Part shown: in pieces, positions 5,464-5,732 of the stretch
How positions within the stretch are numbered: position 1 is the stretch's first letter
Layout of the letters: every line of letters starts with the position of its first letter
From: an uncultured Fibrobacterota bacterium
Lineage (GTDB): Bacteria; Fibrobacterota; Chitinivibrionia; Chitinivibrionales; CAIOZP01
Assembly (NCBI GenBank): GCA_903862805.1
Contig: CAIOZP010000124.1
Location: 1-5,732 of the forward strand
DNA: 5,732 nt
Direction: 5' to 3'
Program-made: the position numbers and the translations under genes
Notes under the pieces: generated by a model
Told to the model about the DNA's origin: nothing
The model's database searches: none
Seen by the model: only the letters and a program-made list of their open reading frames with translations

Positions 5464-5732
5464 ATGAGGAACGAAGATCTTCGGATCAGTATTGAAGAAT
5501 ATCTTGCGACACTTCCTGCGGATGTCCTGTTCCGGCTTGTGCCCGAAAAGGCTGGCAGGCGCGTCATTTCTGCTGCTGCGGTTCGTAACATCGCCGGTGA
5601 ACTGAATGCGCCGGAGTACACCGCACGACGGCTTGCATCGCTTTCCGACGAGGCCGCCCTGGTTCTGGGTCGGCGTTCGCGCGGCACTCCGAGGATAGCC
5701 AACCGGCTCTTGCGCCGGGTGCGCGATTTCGC
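5464..5732 (+). CDS. Partial gene with RuvB-like segment but no ATPase core; 3' end outside window
   Basis: The frame starts at the first ATG after an in-frame TAA (5443-5445) and is open to the window edge, giving 89 complete codons. AAGGCGG (5452-5458) is a plausible though imperfect ribosome site. Residues about 65-89 ([25 protein letters not shown]) match the conserved region of RuvB just after the AAA+ core, corresponding to E. coli '[25 protein letters not shown]'. Residues 1-60 do not look like RuvB: there is no Walker A, no Walker B/DEIHR and no sensor Thr/Arg stretch. Upstream DNA is the oppositely oriented Trm112-like gene, so the core cannot lie upstream. The N-terminal part ([14 protein letters not shown] through [10 protein letters not shown]) is helix-rich and charged, with no family I know; 'VRNIAGEL' weakly recalls the RuvB 'iv.RsA..L' helix. 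It may be a new architecture, a rearranged ruvB fragment, or an N-terminally replaced paralogue. The product is unnamed. Confidence 0.65.
   Translation, partial: MRNEDLRISIEEYLATLPADVLFRLVPEKAGRRVISAAAVRNIAGELNAPEYTARRLASLSDEAALVLGRRSRGTPRIANRLLRRVRDF

Noticed and set aside
5421..5702. 93-codon minus-strand frame
   Set aside because: It is antisense to the RuvB-like segment, whose conservation shows that the plus strand is coding. Its Ser/Arg/Ala-rich composition is typical of a shadow frame.

Overview
The window comes from a Gram-negative-type bacterium. The evidence is a secreted protease with a FlgD-like C-terminal sorting-type domain, a lipoprotein with a classic lipobox, Obg, and a Trm112-like protein. 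Large secreted enzymes with MBG/YGQ Ig-like repeats and a C-terminal beta domain are typical of Fibrobacterota (Chitinispirillum-like), Bacteroidota and relatives. I lean to Fibrobacterota-like, but this is inference from gene style and not a phylogenetic result.

Layout. Bases 1-2378 (minus) hold most of a long secreted papain-family cysteine protease. It has tandem Ig-like repeats and a C-terminal FlgD-like domain, and it is still open at the left edge. Bases 2379-2802 have no convincing gene. They hold the protease leader, a weak promoter candidate and a nested inverted repeat at 2621-2749. Bases 2803-3669 (minus) encode a lipoprotein with beta-strand-rich, barrel-like sequence. A short divergent promoter region (3670-3774) separates it from a 53-codon Cys-rich protein on the plus strand (3775-3936). 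Facing that gene is a minus-strand unit: a Trm112-like gene (5104-5358) followed after 44 bases by obg (4022-5059). At 5464 a plus-strand gene begins that runs off the right edge. It carries a near-perfect copy of the RuvB '[19 protein letters not shown]' segment, but nothing upstream of it could encode the RuvB ATPase core.

How the genes relate. The trm112-like/obg pair looks like a housekeeping translation/ribosome-assembly unit. Its best terminator, a GC-rich hairpin followed by eight T on the minus strand (3874-3909), lies inside the coding sequence of the convergent Cys-rich gene. The A-tract and hairpin therefore also encode that protein's Lys-rich tail. The lipoprotein and the secreted protease are both envelope or exported proteins. 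They point the same way but are 424 bases apart, and they are probably transcribed separately.

The items most worth a second look are the orphan RuvB-like segment, the small eight-cysteine protein with the embedded opposing terminator, and the nested inverted repeat. No mobile element, CRISPR array, tRNA or rRNA was seen.
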